Shown piece after piece: positions 1-10,820 of a DNA stretch of 64,000 nt. The notes under the pieces were generated by a model. That model saw only the letters and a list, made by a program, of their open reading frames with translations. It did not search any database and had not been told where the DNA came from. The translations under genes were made by a program, and so were the position numbers. This DNA is from Azolla caroliniana (taxonomy: Eukaryota; Polypodiophyta). Each line of letters begins with the position of its first letter. Position 1 is the stretch's first letter. Where the stretch lies: the NCBI GenBank assembly GCA_043228905.1, contig JBHGNT010000015.1, positions 8,866,001 to 8,930,000 on the forward strand, in the 5' to 3' direction.

Positions 1-879
1 GCAAAATTCCTGTACGAGAACATTTGGTGCCGATATGGATGTCCGATTGAATTAATCAGCGACCAAGGAGGGCACTTCCTTGGCCAGGTAGTTGAAAGCT
101 TAACAACGTTCTATGCCGTGGTCCATAAACGGAGCACACCGTACTACCCACAAGCGAACGGGTTAGCAGAGTCAACCAACAAAACGCTCCAGAACATTCT
201 CCGCAAAATCGTCAATGAAAACCGGACGGACTGGGATACAAAGCTCCATAGTGCGCTATGGGCGTACCGAACGGCATACAAAACAAGTATCCGGACAACG
301 CCGTTCCGGTTAGCGTTCGGCTTAGAGGCGGTCATGCCGGTGGAGTTTCAGGTACCAAGCTTACGGATCCAACTACGGGAACGGCTGAATGAAAAGGAGT
401 CGGAGGAAATGCAGCTAGCAGCACTATGCGAACTGGAGGAGCAACGGCTGGCCAGCATCCTACACATGGAACTGGAGCAACGACGACGGAAAGCGTTCGT
501 TGACCGTCACCGGAAAGGTAATGAAAAGATGTTCGAAATCGGAAAGCCGGTGCTAGTATTCCAAACAAGGATGGGCAAGATGCCGGGTAAACTCCGGTTC
601 AGATGGACAGGCCCATATTGGCTGACACGGGAATACAACGGGTCCTATCAGTTAGGGACACTTGCCGGTGAAGTGCTAGGCAAGTGGGTCAACGGATTTA
701 GACTAAAGCCCTATAAAGGACCGATGCCAAGTAACCCGTTTATGCAGCCCACCGGCACTATACCGGGAACAGTACGGATGGAAGAAAAAGACGACGGGGA
801 ACCCATAGCAGAGGCGAAGGAAGACACGGTAACCCGTAAGGAAAACGGTAAGGGTCCGAAGGGACCTACGGATGTGTAA
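1..879 (+). CDS. Integrase C-terminal part (Gyp-1), 5' truncated by window edge
   Basis: Frame 1 is open from base 1 to the TAA at 877-879, giving 292 residues. Integrase joins element cDNA to host DNA. The second catalytic Asp is in SDQGGHF near residue 20 and the catalytic Glu in NGLAEST, with exactly 35 residues between them, the classic D-x35-E spacing of retroviral-type integrases. After the core come a basic, glutamate-rich stretch and a GPYWL-type C-terminal domain (about residues 205-240). No premature stops occur, so this part of the element is well preserved. The zinc-binding domain and first catalytic Asp lie left of the window. No chromodomain follows. Confidence 0.9.
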   Translation, partial: AKFLYENIWCRYGCPIELISDQGGHFLGQVVESLTTFYAVVHKRSTPYYPQANGLAESTNKTLQNILRKIVNENRTDWDTKLHSALWAYRTAYKTSIRTTPFRLAFGLEAVMPVEFQVPSLRIQLRERLNEKESEEMQLAALCELEEQRLASILHMELEQRRRKAFVDRHRKGNEKMFEIGKPVLVFQTRMGKMPGKLRFRWTGPYWLTREYNGSYQLGTLAGEVLGKWVNGFRLKPYKGPMPSNPFMQPTGTIPGTVRMEEKDDGEPIAEAKEDTVTRKENGKGPKGPTDV

Positions 880-896
880 GATCACATACCGTCATT

Positions 897-916
897 AAAA
901 AAAAAAAAAAAAAAAA
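897..916 (+). repeat. A20 homopolymer between integrase and downstream ORF
   Basis: Twenty consecutive A follow the integrase stop by 17 bases, then an A-rich remnant (gaaatcattaaaaattgagg). It may be a simple slippage expansion. It could also mark the poly(A) tail of an ancient reverse-transcribed insert, but no flanking duplication is visible. Confidence 0.6.
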
Positions 917-1247
917 GAAATCATTAAAAATTGAGGTATGAACGGACGTGTAAGCAAGGAGCAAAAAGGTACGTAGTGGGCATTTAAGAGCCGCCACATT
1001 ACTTAATACTAAATTGGTACATGACGTGCGCATGCTCGGAAAAGGCGCCAAGACGCACAGAGAAAAAGAAGAACGCATGGAGACCTTTTTCTTTCGCGAG
1101 CCAAGAAGCACAGAAGCACCAAGGCAGTGGAAGCTTAGCAAACGCGAACCTGCACTCAGAGAACCCCCACGTTCGGAACGCTCTCTCTCTCGCTCTCACT
1201 CTCATCACCACTCTACCTCGCCATCTTTCCTCGACCTCGAAGCAGAC

Positions 1248-3945
1248 ATGGAACCACAAACGCTGTCGGAAGCGGCCAGGAAATGGTTCAGGCAACACGG
1301 ACTGGATGGGTTCTTGACCATCATGGAGGCACCACCGCACAAAGAAGCCGACCGGGTCATCAGGGAGCTCGACACGGAAGTCATCACCGAGGAAGCGATC
1401 CGTGCGCTAACAGGCCTTCCGGAGGGAGGTATTTTTCAGATTGATAACCCAACCTCGGAGCAACTCATCCGATATTTCGGTGAGTACTCTGTTGCCGGCA
1501 AAGGCTATCGAACGCAGGGCGGCGAAGATCCGCTATTCAGGGAGATAGCTCGAGTGCTCCATGAGTACGGCCACGTGTACCCCCGACCCCCTGTCATGCC
1601 AAAAAATCGGGCAGGGATGATCATAGCCACCTATGAAGGGATCAAGGTGGATTGCCCGGTGTTGATTGCAGACGGTTTGTGCGCGGCAATCGACACGGTA
1701 CGAGGAAAGGACGGCAAGGAGGGCCGGAAGCTGTGGCATGCCGTAGCTCAGTGGATAACATTGCTCGTGCCGCCGGTCGAGACCGTTCAGCCAAAGAAGC
1801 GGCCAAGATTATCGGAAGGAAGCACTTCGAAACCCGCGTCCAAACGGCAGCAACTGCTGGCGTCAAAGGCGACGAAAGGGAAGAGACGGCTCCCAGAACC
1901 GGAGGAGGTGTCACCGGTGGGACCCGTTAAGATAACCATATGGAGACCGGGACAGAAGGAACCGGAACCCTTGAGCGCACAGAAACATGCCGTTACCCAG
2001 GAAGAGGAAACGGAGGAGCCAGAAGAGCACCTCCAACGACGGTCAAGAAGTAGGACCGCCGGGACAGTGGGGTAGCGTTCGGACCCGCAAAAGGAAGAAA
2101 CACCCCCAACTCAACCTGAGCAAACCACAAGGGAGGAACCGGAACCGGTGCGTATAGAACCGGCCTTGTCGACTTCTATACCAGAAGTCATTCCAACGGC
2201 TCCGGAGACGGCGAGAACCGGAACTCAACAGCCGGCGAGCCCAGCCAGCACACACGGCGGCCAAGGAGTAGAACCAGAACGGCAGATACAGGCACTCAGG
2301 CCAGACAATTCCACAGTGAACGAGCCGACTCGACCAGTACAGCAGCAAGGCACCAGTAGCATGTGGCTACGGTGGGTAGGCGAGCAGATCGCCGGAGCGG
2401 TCGAATACATAGAGGCGGAGGAGAGAGCGCACCACGAACGGTTGCTCGTCACAACCGTAGATCTAGAGACGGCCCGGTCCAGAATCCGGAGCCTTGAACA
2501 AGACTTGGACAGGGTCACAAGGGAAATGGCTCAATTGGCTTTGACAACACAAGTCCAAGCACCGGTGACTACGGGCAATGTACAGACTAAAGCGTCAGAT
2601 CAACCTGTACATTGCTAGCAATCAGACCCCGGCAACGGAAACCGTTCCGGAGAGAAATGCGGCACAAGCCCAAGAGCTTGCGGACGTAAAGGATGAGCTA
2701 GCTGCCCAAGAAGCGCTGAGGAGCCGCGAAAGAGAGTTGAAGACGGCAGCGGAGGCAGAACTCAAAAAGACTGCTGAGAATCTACGCCGGGCCGAGGAGA
2801 GCTTACGAAAAGGCCACCAAGCGTACGACCGGCTCAAGGAGGAAAAGGAGAAAATGTTGCAAGAGAAGGACAGGCTCCGGAGAAACGCCGAAACAAAAGT
2901 AGAGCGCCTGAAAGAGGAACTCCGGCAGCTAAAGGACTGGGAGGACCGGAACCATCGCCAGATCAACGGCAAGCTCAAACAAAAAACGGAGGAATTTGAG
3001 CACTTGCACCGGGAGTATAAACGGTTGCAAACGGAGCACAAGGAACGGACGGATGAGCTCCGGCAAGCAGTTGATCGGACCGCAACGGCATACGCTAATG
3101 AACAAGCGGAAACCAGAAGACGGTTGGAAGAGGCGGAGAAGGTTCGGACAGAGCTCCTCAGGCAACAGCAGGCGGAAAAAGAAAGAGCGGCGGAGGTACT
3201 GCAGAGGCTGCAGACAACATATCAAGGGCAGCTGACGCGCTACAGAGAGCAGGCGGAGGATACGGCTAATCTCATCAAGCAGTTGAAGGAGGAACGACAA
3301 GTTGTGGAAAGTAGAGCGCAAATGGGAGCAAGTCGCATCCAGGATATCATGCGGGCCTGGTTGAACCAGACCTAGAGCTTGATTGACAACGGTTCCGTCA
3401 AATGGTGGACCAAGTGGGCCACGAATGCGGCGGAACTCCAATTGCTCCGGGCCGACGTAGAGAACCGGCGGAAGGAGGGAGATGATTGCTATATGCTGAC
3501 TTCCGAAGACTTCACCGGCATAAGAGATGAGCTGGCCGAAGACTTTCAAGCCTTGGCAGAGGACCAACTAGGGCAAGTTCGGCAACTTGTAGCTCAGCTG
3601 GACGACGACAGGCTGGAGGCGCAGATCCAGTTTGAAAGCTACGAGAGGTCCCGGATCCGGGAAGAGAAAGCACGAGAACCAGTAACGGTCAACCTCAGTG
3701 ATGAGGAACCGTTACTGGAAGGAGACCGGACCGGAAGCAGTCAAACGGAGATGCCGGAGTCAGAAAAACAAACGGAGCAGCCGGAGCAGTCTCAGTCACA
3801 ACCGCAACCACAGCAGCAGCAGCAAGCAGAGCAGCCGGAGCAGCCTCAGTCCCAACCGCAACCACAGCAGCCGCAGCAACCACAACCGGAAGAACAAGTG
3901 GAAACTCTGGAACAAAGTATTTTGGACAATTTGGGTGAACAATGA
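1248..3945 (+). pseudogene. Long coiled-coil ORF downstream of integrase (Gyp-1), broken by two stops and one frameshift
   Basis: The first good start is the ATG at 1248, after a CT-rich leader. About 899 codons follow, broken by TAG at 2073-2075, a frame change between 2578 and 2618, and TAG at 3373-3375; both TAGs look like CAG changed by C-to-T. Visible parts: an N-terminal globular region (residues 1-170) with TGLPEGG and WHAVAQWITLLV segments; a basic nuclear-localisation-like patch (KKRPRL, near 185); a Pro/Glu/Thr-rich linker; heptad-rich coiled coil from about 2395 to 3350; then a second helical part and a Gln/Pro tail of repeated QPEQ and QPQP units. No signal peptide or membrane segment is seen, so it does not look like an envelope. 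The N-terminal part vaguely resembles plant-transposon-associated domains; function unknown. Confidence 0.65.
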
Positions 3946-3977
3946 AGGGGCCGAGAAGGGTTCGACGTACAAGGTAC

Positions 3978-4416
3978 TGTCCCACGGGCGTGCCATGTGT
4001 TACCGGCCGGCAAGGAGTCCAAAATACGGAGTGAAGGAATTAATTAAGTATGGTTGTAAATAAGCATAGTGTGGACGGACGGACTGGAAACGGTATGCCG
4101 TTCCAGATCCGGACGGATCCCGAATAGGTGCGATAGGCACCGTTTTGTACTACGGGCCGGAAACCTATTTAAAGGCCCGGACCCCATTGTAATCGCAGCG
4201 GATAATTAATAGAGCATATGGTGTTTATACTTCTGTGTTGATTTCCGTTCTGTAATTACTGTTATATCTTACGCGTGTAATTAACAAAAGCGCTCTAATC
4301 ATGTAACCTACGTAAGTCGGTGTAATCGTTGAATCTTAATCCTATGCCGTAATCACCCTTTGGTGAAGTGTCTCCGTGACACCTTGTGTTAGGCCTTGTC
4401 CGGTCAGAGAATAACA
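3978..4416 (+). repeat. 3' LTR of Gyp-1
   Basis: It starts TGTCCC after a purine-rich run (gaaggggccgagaaggg at 3943-3959) and ends TAACA, so it has TG...CA ends and is about 439 bp. A TATA-like ctatttaaagg lies near 4164. The right limit is set by the point where the sequence starts to read as Gyp-2 pol on the other strand. The 5' LTR is outside the window, so both ends are inferred. Confidence 0.6.
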
Positions 4417-5886
4417 GTGTGTACCGGTTCCCATTTGAATTTTCTCCCTTTTTTCAGTAAGCTATACAAGGGTTCAACCACATGAGCATAGTGCGGAATC
4501 CAAATGTGGTAGAACGCACATGCTTCTAAGAATCTTCGGACCTCTGTCTACGTTCCACATTCCCTTCGCATCTCTTGAATAGCATTCACCTTCTCGGGAG
4601 AGGGTTTCCATCCATATGGCCCACAAAAATGTACCACTACTAGGATCTCACGTTGGCCAAATGCTGATTTTTCTTCAGAGAATGTGAGGCCCTGCACCTT
4701 CTAGTCTTTCCAGCACTCTTCCACAATCTTCAATATGGTTTGAAACAAATCTTCGACATCCATCTTGATCTAAAGACTCGTCCTTCTCTGATTTAGGGCA
4801 CCCCTTTATAGGTATAGCATCAAACAAAGGCATCGTAATATCTGGGATGCAGTCTCTTAGTACTTTGTTCATGGCATTCATCATGTGAGCCACTAGGTTA
4901 GTTGCCCCTTGCGGTAATGTACACATCCTTACTAGCCCAATGGGAGTCCTCATTATTGTGATGTCTCGACTATCCAAAGACGATTGAAATTGGTCATATC
5001 TAGAATACAAGTCTCCAATCGAGTAAATCGACCTTCTTGCAAAAGCTTCAGCAAACTCATCAACACTAGGTCCAATATCAACATTACGAATGGTGACCTT
5101 GTTTACTGGTTGCAGATCTTGGATAAATCAAAGTGCTCCATTCTTCTTCGGCACTGTGAACCACCTATTTGAATGAGGCGCATTAGATGGCTCAAGGATT
5201 CCCATTCTAATATTTTCTTTTAACAGCTCTAGCAATCTTGGAATGTGAGTTCTTGGAACGGGAATTGGCTTCAAGTTCCATGGCACATGGGGTATTGTAA
5301 AGATAACCATTGGTTCCACAAGCATTGGGTCAAAACATCCGATCTCATGTGGGGAAAAGGCAAATGCCTTCCCGTGTTGCTCCAACATTTCCCGGAACTT
5401 GGACTCTTCTTTGGGAAGCAAAAACTCACCCCCACCAATTTTGAGCTTCCTCCGAGTTTCATCGGTGAAGACATGCCCTACTCCTTTCGGGTCTCTAAGG
5501 CACGGATCTTGCGTTACCTTCTTTATTCACTGCCAACTGTTTTCAGGCAAGGGAGTAGCCACATGTTTGACCTTCTTATCTACAGTCTTGTATTTGGTAT
5601 TAACTTCGACTTCATCCATTGCAACACCTTGTTCGTATTCGTCGATGACGGTGTATAAGGCGACAAAGTTGATTAGAATTATTCTGTTGACTTGTAGTTT
5701 CGATTCGATGACTTTCTCCATTTCCCCAAGAGTATCATCAAATGATATTATCTCCATGTACCCGTTTATTGCCTCTTCCTCGCTCATAATCCCGATTTCT
5801 CTAAGTTGTTCCTCTAGGATTTCTATTTTAATATCTCCTCCATTAATGTTGCTAAATTTACACATCCCATTTTCAGAAAACAACAC
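4417..5886 (-). pseudogene. Gyp-2 pol (pre-RT and reverse transcriptase), degenerate
   Basis: In minus-strand order: a pre-RT segment (5886-5527), the motif HVPWNLKPIPVP with SNRWFTVPKKNG (5421-5128), then RDITIMRTPIGLVRMC and the RT palm (5010-4675), then HIWIPHYAH near 4520. RT copies element RNA into cDNA. The catalytic box that reads FLDDIP in Gyp-6 is FDAIP here, so the second catalytic Asp is lost. In-frame TGA at 5125-5127 replaces the Arg of LRFIQDL, which is CGA in Gyp-6. The reading frame ends at the Gyp-1 junction near 4417. Confidence 0.8.
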
Positions 5887-8123
5887 TTCATTTTCATTAA
5901 TGGGGTGACAACTTTTATTACACTAATTTGGGAACATAGTTAGATGTCCTAGACTGTTGTTGTCCCTCTCCCTAATAGCCCGAATTAAAAATACTCCCTA
6001 GATTCTTTCCCTAAGCTATACCTATTTCTTTCATGGTTTGGTCGTATGGTGAGGAATTGAACCGAGCTCATCCCATCTTGACTTTGTATCCGCATATGAC
6101 GAACCATTATCAAGTACCTTTGTCTCCACTTGGGATGCTATAATGTAAGGATCGCCAAGGATGACAGGATGTGACACTGATTCCTACACAAAAAAGTGTG
6201 GATCATGCTCAACGTCGCCAATAGTTACCTTAACGTTAAGGCAGGCCCCATGAAGCTCTTCAGTCGCCCTGGTTGCCGCTTGAATCTTCCACCCATGCCT
6301 AATATTAATGGGCCAACGACCCTTTCAATAGAAGTCAAGAGACATGAGGTTGATCTCCGAGCCATGATCAATGAGCACCACCACCGAATCTTTCAAGTCT
6401 CCCATCCACACCGGTGATTCAGTAGTAGCCCTAGCCCAATGTTGCCTTGCAAAATGGCTATTGGCAAATTCTTGTTCAATTTCGAGACCTTCCGTTGTGA
6501 TAGCGCTCGTCGAGACATTTGTTGGTCTAGTTCCTTCTCCACTTGTCGTCAGTCTCTTCCTTTTTATTAAGTCAATGATGACATCATGAAATTTTTTCTT
6601 TGCAATTCCTAAGATCTCCCATAGTGTGAACTCGATTCGGCTATCCAGGATTCTTTCTTCCATCACACACTTAAGGTCGGTGGATTGCTCTATCTCCGAG
6701 CGTAGTTTGAACATTGGTCCGATTCTTTCCTTCCCTCTTTCGGTTATCGTTTTGGGCGGTGATGATTCCTCCCTTCTTTGAACAGCCTCTCTTGTGTCAT
6801 GTTTCTTTGAAGAGCCTGATTGGTCATCTGGTCTTTTTCGTTTCTCTTCAACTAGGACGTCATAGTTTTGACACATGGCCTCGACGAAGCTAGACTTCTC
6901 CTCCACAGGGTCCTCCTATCCCGTCATTGCTTGGACTCTTCGTTCTGCTTTGAGTGCCTCGTTTATGCAGAGCTTCCCTTTTCCGACTTGATTCAATATG
7001 ATTGGCCAAAATTCTCCTGCTTGAGATTCTTGGGCTCTCGTCTTGTGTCCATCTTGAATCCCGGCAGATGAGGAATAGTAAACACTATTCACTTTGTTTT
7101 CTTCCATTTCCTCCATCAACTACTTCATACCTCCTCGGTCGAAGTTAGTATTGAGAGGACGTTGCATCACCAAAGAGTGAATCTGATTGGTTGAGAGATA
7201 AATGATATCTCATCGAAGGGCATTTTGGAATTCTGAGCAATCTCTCCGCTAGTGTTCCAAAGAGTCACACCAAATACACCTGCGGGGAAAGTCCAAGCGA
7301 TGACCCAGAAAACTTTGAGTTTCTTCCTTTCTAATTTGAGAAATTCTTATCTCTTGAAGCATTCTACAAGTTTATCCATAGTGGCTTCGTCCGTGAGCTA
7401 GCTACTTCAACATCCCTCGGTCTTTGGGCTTGTGGTTCTTGTCTTGTGTTATAAGCTTGTCGGCCACTCTGAGCTGCAACACTCGATCTTGTCTTGTTGT
7501 CCCATTGTCGACACTTATCAAAATGTTCACATGCTCTCTTCACTACTGCCCAATCAGAAATGAGGCCTTCATCGTTTTCTAGTAGTAGTCCAAGATTTGT
7601 TCGATCTTTCTCATCTACTAACTTGATAAATAGGAGCACCTTGCTGGAATCAAGAATAGTTTTGTCAAGTGTAGGCAACTGATCAAATCTTTGCTCGAAC
7701 TCATGGAGCGTCGGACTCGCACTCAACTCTTTGTTAGAAGAATTCACCTTAAATCTTTTTCGTCATTCGAGATGAGTCACCAAACCCATATTCTTCAAGT
7801 AAACTTTGTTCGAAAGATGACCATTCAGGATTGATCTCTTGTAGCTCTAGGACCCCAGAGTAAAGACTTGAAGTTACAATCCTTGAGAAGCTTGTCAATT
7901 GTCTTGCCATAGGAATACCCTTTTTTCGCATTTCTGTTTTGTACGTTTCCTGGTATCCTGTCACATCTCTACCGTCAAAGCATCCATTGGTATCCACGAT
8001 CCTATTGATGGCAACGTCAAGGCCTGCGACGTTGTCTCTCTCCTGGAGCATTTGGTCCATCATCCTTGCTCTTGCTTGTGCTAGACTATCATTAGAATCT
8101 CTAGCACTTGAAGTTCCGGCCAT
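5887..8123 (-). pseudogene. Gyp-2 gag and Asp-His-Gly protease, degenerate
   Basis: Gag starts at 8123 on the minus strand (MAGTSSARDSND), 20 bases past the PBS, shifts frame near 7748, and runs to a damaged CCHC zinc knuckle near 7270-7230 (CIWCDS...RRDC with a TAG inside). A second gag block (7119-6325) leads into the protease core LIDHGSEINLM near 6345. Retropepsins normally have Asp-Ser/Thr-Gly; the same His is found in Gyp-5 and Gyp-6. Stops at 6916-6918 (Trp in Gyp-5) and 6322-6324 (Arg in Gyp-6) fit single transitions. 5887-6321 is protease C-terminus and linker with only short open stretches. Confidence 0.75.
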
Positions 8124-8142
8124 CCTCCCTTGCCATTCTTCA

Positions 8143-8158
8143 TGTCGGGTTCACCAAA
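8143..8158 (-). promoter_or_regulatory. Primer-binding site of Gyp-2
   Basis: On the minus strand TTTGGTGAACCCGACATG follows the LTR end after a few bases. The same box, TGGTGAACCCGA, sits at the matching place in Gyp-5 (44857-44873) and Gyp-6. It begins with TGG, as expected for pairing with a tRNA 3' CCA. I cannot name the tRNA; it is not initiator Met. Confidence 0.65.
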
Positions 8159-8162
8159 TCTA

Positions 8163-8281
8163 TGTCGCGGAAATCCGGGGTCTTTGACCAAGGAGGATGA
8201 ATTGGGTGACTTGTACTTGTAAGGAATCGACCGTCATTTAGGTTTATAATCGGGTCGTTCTTGTTGTCGAAGATGCTTGTG

Positions 8282-8312
<31 letters not shown>

Positions 8313-9003
8313 CGATATTGAGAAAATATTTACTACACCACAAAGATGTCGTGAAGCACGTGACAGGTGCCAAAGGTCGTGATGTGTGTGTTACATGTGC
8401 GCAAACAAGCACCGGCCTCTATCTGCAAGTGGTGATGGAGGATCAAAAGGATCGTTCAAGACAATGAAGTGGAACCGTCAGTGTTCTGGACCGGAAGGAC
8501 TAGCGCAAGCAAGAAAGTATTAAAGATAGATTGGTAGATAGATAGATACGAACGAGAATTCCAATTCCGGGTTTGAACCTTTGACTTCAAAATTGAGGGA
8601 CAAGACACATTTCCAATGAGATAACTAAGATTTATTATTATTGTTATTGATTCCATACATTGCTTGATTTCCTTTCCCTTCCTTTCCTTCTTATATAGAT
8701 GCCCCCATGCATATGATGCGTGGAGGGTGTAAGACATGCATACAATGCATGAAATGCACGTGATGCATGATTGCCATTTGGCGCTCATGCATCACATGTC
8801 TCTCATTCAAGCCTCATGTACGAGTTGTTACATGTGAAATGAAGAAATAAGCTTTAAAGAGAATAACCTAGCCTAATGGTATGTCAATTGCCTCCTATCC
8901 TTGAGGTGTAAGGTTCAAAACCTTACTTGCACCTCATTGTATGCCACTAGGACCTAGGCTTATTTTTATATCTTGTGTAATGAACACCTAAACACACATC
9001 ACA
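8163..9003 (-). repeat. 5' LTR of Gyp-2
   Basis: On the minus strand it starts TGTGATGTGTG (ends at 9003) and finishes CGCGACA at 8163, next to the PBS. The inferred 841 bp agrees well with about 838 bp reconstructed for the related Gyp-6 LTR. It contains a GA microsatellite (8288-8312), CATGCAT-rich sequence (8700-8800), and a tRNA-like module on the opposite strand at about 8873-8930. Confidence 0.65.
8871..8930 (+). other. tRNA-like (Pol III box) module inside the Gyp-2 LTR
   Basis: The T-arm is clear: taagg, loop ttcaaaa, cctta (8909-8925), a perfect 5-bp stem with a TTCAA loop that matches a B box. Upstream, ctaatggtatg is a weak A box. No complete tRNA can be folded, so this is a tRNA-derived (SINE-like) relic. 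It lies antisense to the element. Confidence 0.4.
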
Positions 9004-9011
9004 CGTGCACA

Positions 9012-10545
9012 TTAACGTGCTAACATACATGTGTAATCATCACTCCTTTCATACGTGTGCACATTGCACCTTCTTGATTTTCCTCGTTCCACGCGATTTT
9101 CACACTGTTGCCGAAAATCTTTACAACATCGTACCTCTTCCGAATCGGGTGCCTCCGATTTGTTCCAACTCTTGTCCGAGTTGGCTGTCTCCAATTCGTC
9201 CTCAATCTCCATACCCTTCACCACGTCGAACCATGTCCTGGTCTCGGTCTTTCCAGTTTTGCCTTCCTCTTTTTTGCTTGGCTCCAACTTGGGCTTTGCA
9301 TTTCGGTGCCTCCCCCTATGTCTGGTCTCGGCTTTCTCGGTCGACACGTGCACACTGACTTCTTCAGTCGGACCGAAATCAAGATTGGTTTCCGACTCGG
9401 CTTTTCGGTCGTCTTTCCCATTCCTCCCTTCATTCCAGTCATGTTTCTCATTCCTCCCCCTCAAGTTCGGCATATCAAGGTACAACACACCCAATGCACT
9501 TGAAAATTGCCGCAACTTGTCCAAGCCAAGGGGTTTGGTGAAGATATCGGCCACCTACCGATCTGTTAGGAACATGTAGCAGTTCCACTCCACTGGAGAG
9601 AACGTGCTCTCAGACAAAATGGTAGTGCACCTCGATGTGCTTAGTTCGAGCGTGAAAGACGGGGTTTTTTGCCAACTGAATGTTGCTGAGGTTGTCGCAA
9701 TAGATCGTCATCAGATCAGACACCTCCACTTGCAGATCCTTGAGGAGCCTTGTTAGCCATATGGTTTCGCACGTTGCGACAACCGCTCCTCGGTACTCGG
9801 CCTCAGTGCTCGACAGTGCTATTGTCGGCTGCTTTTTACTGCTCTAGGTGATTGTGGTGCTTCCAATGGAAAACGCATATCCGGATGTAGACCTATGATC
9901 ACCGACATTTCCAACCCAATCGGCATTCATGTAGCGGAAAAGTTATCTGGCTACACCGGTACGATACAACAACCCCCTGTCCTTAGTGCCACTAACATAC
10001 ATGAGTATTCAGTGCGTGTTGAAGGTGCTCCACAGTCGGATGCGCCATGAATTGACTAATCAATCCGATTGGATAGCTGAGATCCAGTCGGGCGATGATT
10101 AGATATATGAGGCTTCCGACTATCTTTCGGAACCTTTTCGGGTCACATGTCATTCCGGAGTCGGGGCGAAGCTTCACATTCAGGTCCAAAGGAGTCGAGA
10201 CGGATTTGCCTTCCGTCATACCCAATTTGAAGAGCATACTCAACACATAATGCCATTGGTTGATCAGTATGCCTTTGGGGTTGCGGATCACTTTGATCTC
10301 AAGGAAGTAATGAAGGTCACCGAGATCCTTCATTTTGAATGATGTTGCGAGTTGGGATTTGATGCGGGTGATTTCGTCCATATCAGCACCGACAATGATG
10401 AAATCATCAACAGAAAGCAAAATGCTTACTAGCCCGTTCCGACCGTGCCAGATGAAAAGTGAAGAGTTTGATTTCGACGGAGCAAACCCTATCCGATGCA
10501 GACTCTGCATGATCTTCGCGTTCCAGGCATGGGGGGCTTGCTTGA
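9012..10545 (-). pseudogene. Cop-1: copia RT C-terminal part and RNase H fragment
   Basis: Minus-strand fragments of Ty1/copia pol. From 10545 down: KQAPHAWNAK, then the RT catalytic box as SVDD (normally YVDD), MKDLGDLHYFL, the STPLDLN block and an RNase H segment. Near 9700-9600 reads YCDNLSNIQLAKNP and HARTKHIEVHYHFV, with a TGA where Arg is expected, then VADIFTKPLG near 9550. The ORF then runs through a PPT-like CTTGAGGGGGAGG (near 9470) for about 150 more codons without a known domain. The fragment is cut at 10545, where a plus-strand copia PPT and LTR begin. Confidence 0.8.
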
Positions 10546-10582
10546 GTCTGGAGGCTCTAAGGGCCGAAAGGCCGAAGAGGCC

Positions 10583-10820
10583 AGACCTTGAGCTTGAAGG
10601 GGAGTGTTGAGATAGCAAGCTCAAACCCCTTGTACATATAAAACCCCACTATCTTATTAGGGCAATACTAGGTTTAGATATATAAAGGCTCACTGAACAA
10701 CATTGTAATGAACTGGTTGTTTTTGTAATACAGTTGTATTTTTTGTCTCGCTCACTCTCTTTGTGTCACTATCTCTATAGTTTACTGTTTTTTGTCTTGG
10801 TTGTTCATTGCTGTGATTCA
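10583..10820 (+). repeat. Copia polypurine tract and LTR in plus orientation
   Basis: The PPT cttgaaggggag is followed at 10604 by TGTTGAGATAGCAAGC, which matches the LTR start type in the window's other copia elements (TGTTGAGATATC in Cop-3, TGTTGAGATAC at 37353). Orientation is opposite to the Cop-1 fragment beside it, so this is a rearranged or separate insertion. The right end is uncertain; a CA end near 10820 (gctgtgattca) is my best guess. A TATA-like atatataaagg lies at 10678. Confidence 0.55.

Larger units (their letters stand above)
1..4416 (+). mobile_element. Gyp-1: 3' half of a Ty3/gypsy LTR retrotransposon with an extra ORF
   Basis: The window opens inside the integrase of a plus-strand gypsy element. 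Order: integrase end (1-879), A20 tract, long coiled-coil ORF (1248-3945), purine-rich stretch, 3' LTR (3978-4416). An extra ORF between integrase and 3' LTR is known from the plant Athila and Tat lineages, and the integrase motif pattern fits that broad group (inference). Right of 4416 the sequence reads at once as Gyp-2 pol in the opposite orientation, so Gyp-1 probably inserted into Gyp-2. The other end lies outside the window, so no TSD can be checked. Confidence 0.8.
4417..9003 (-). mobile_element. Gyp-2: 5' part of a minus-strand Ty3/gypsy element (LTR, gag, protease, RT)
   Basis: Read on the minus strand: 5' LTR (9003-8163), PBS (8158-8143), gag, protease, and RT up to the start of the RNase H connection, where Gyp-1 interrupts it. 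It belongs with Gyp-5 and Gyp-6: same gag, same Asp-His-Gly protease, same HVPWNLKPIPVP pol motif, and near-identical PBS. Its 3' end is presumably left of the window, beyond Gyp-1. Coding parts are heavily damaged by stops and frameshifts. Confidence 0.8.

Noticed and set aside
2395-3375. Coiled-coil segment of the Gyp-1 ORF as a host myosin- or kinesin-like gene
   Set aside because: It lies in one continuous frame between integrase and LTR of the same element, with no motor or host domain and no introns.
8288-8312. GA repeat as a GAGA-factor regulatory site
   Set aside because: Simple dinucleotide runs are common in these LTRs and nothing else supports a binding site.
9012-9470. The ~150-codon extension after Cop-1 RNase H as a new domain
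   Set aside because: It lies past a PPT-like motif and is charged low-complexity sequence, more likely read-through into LTR or flanking DNA.
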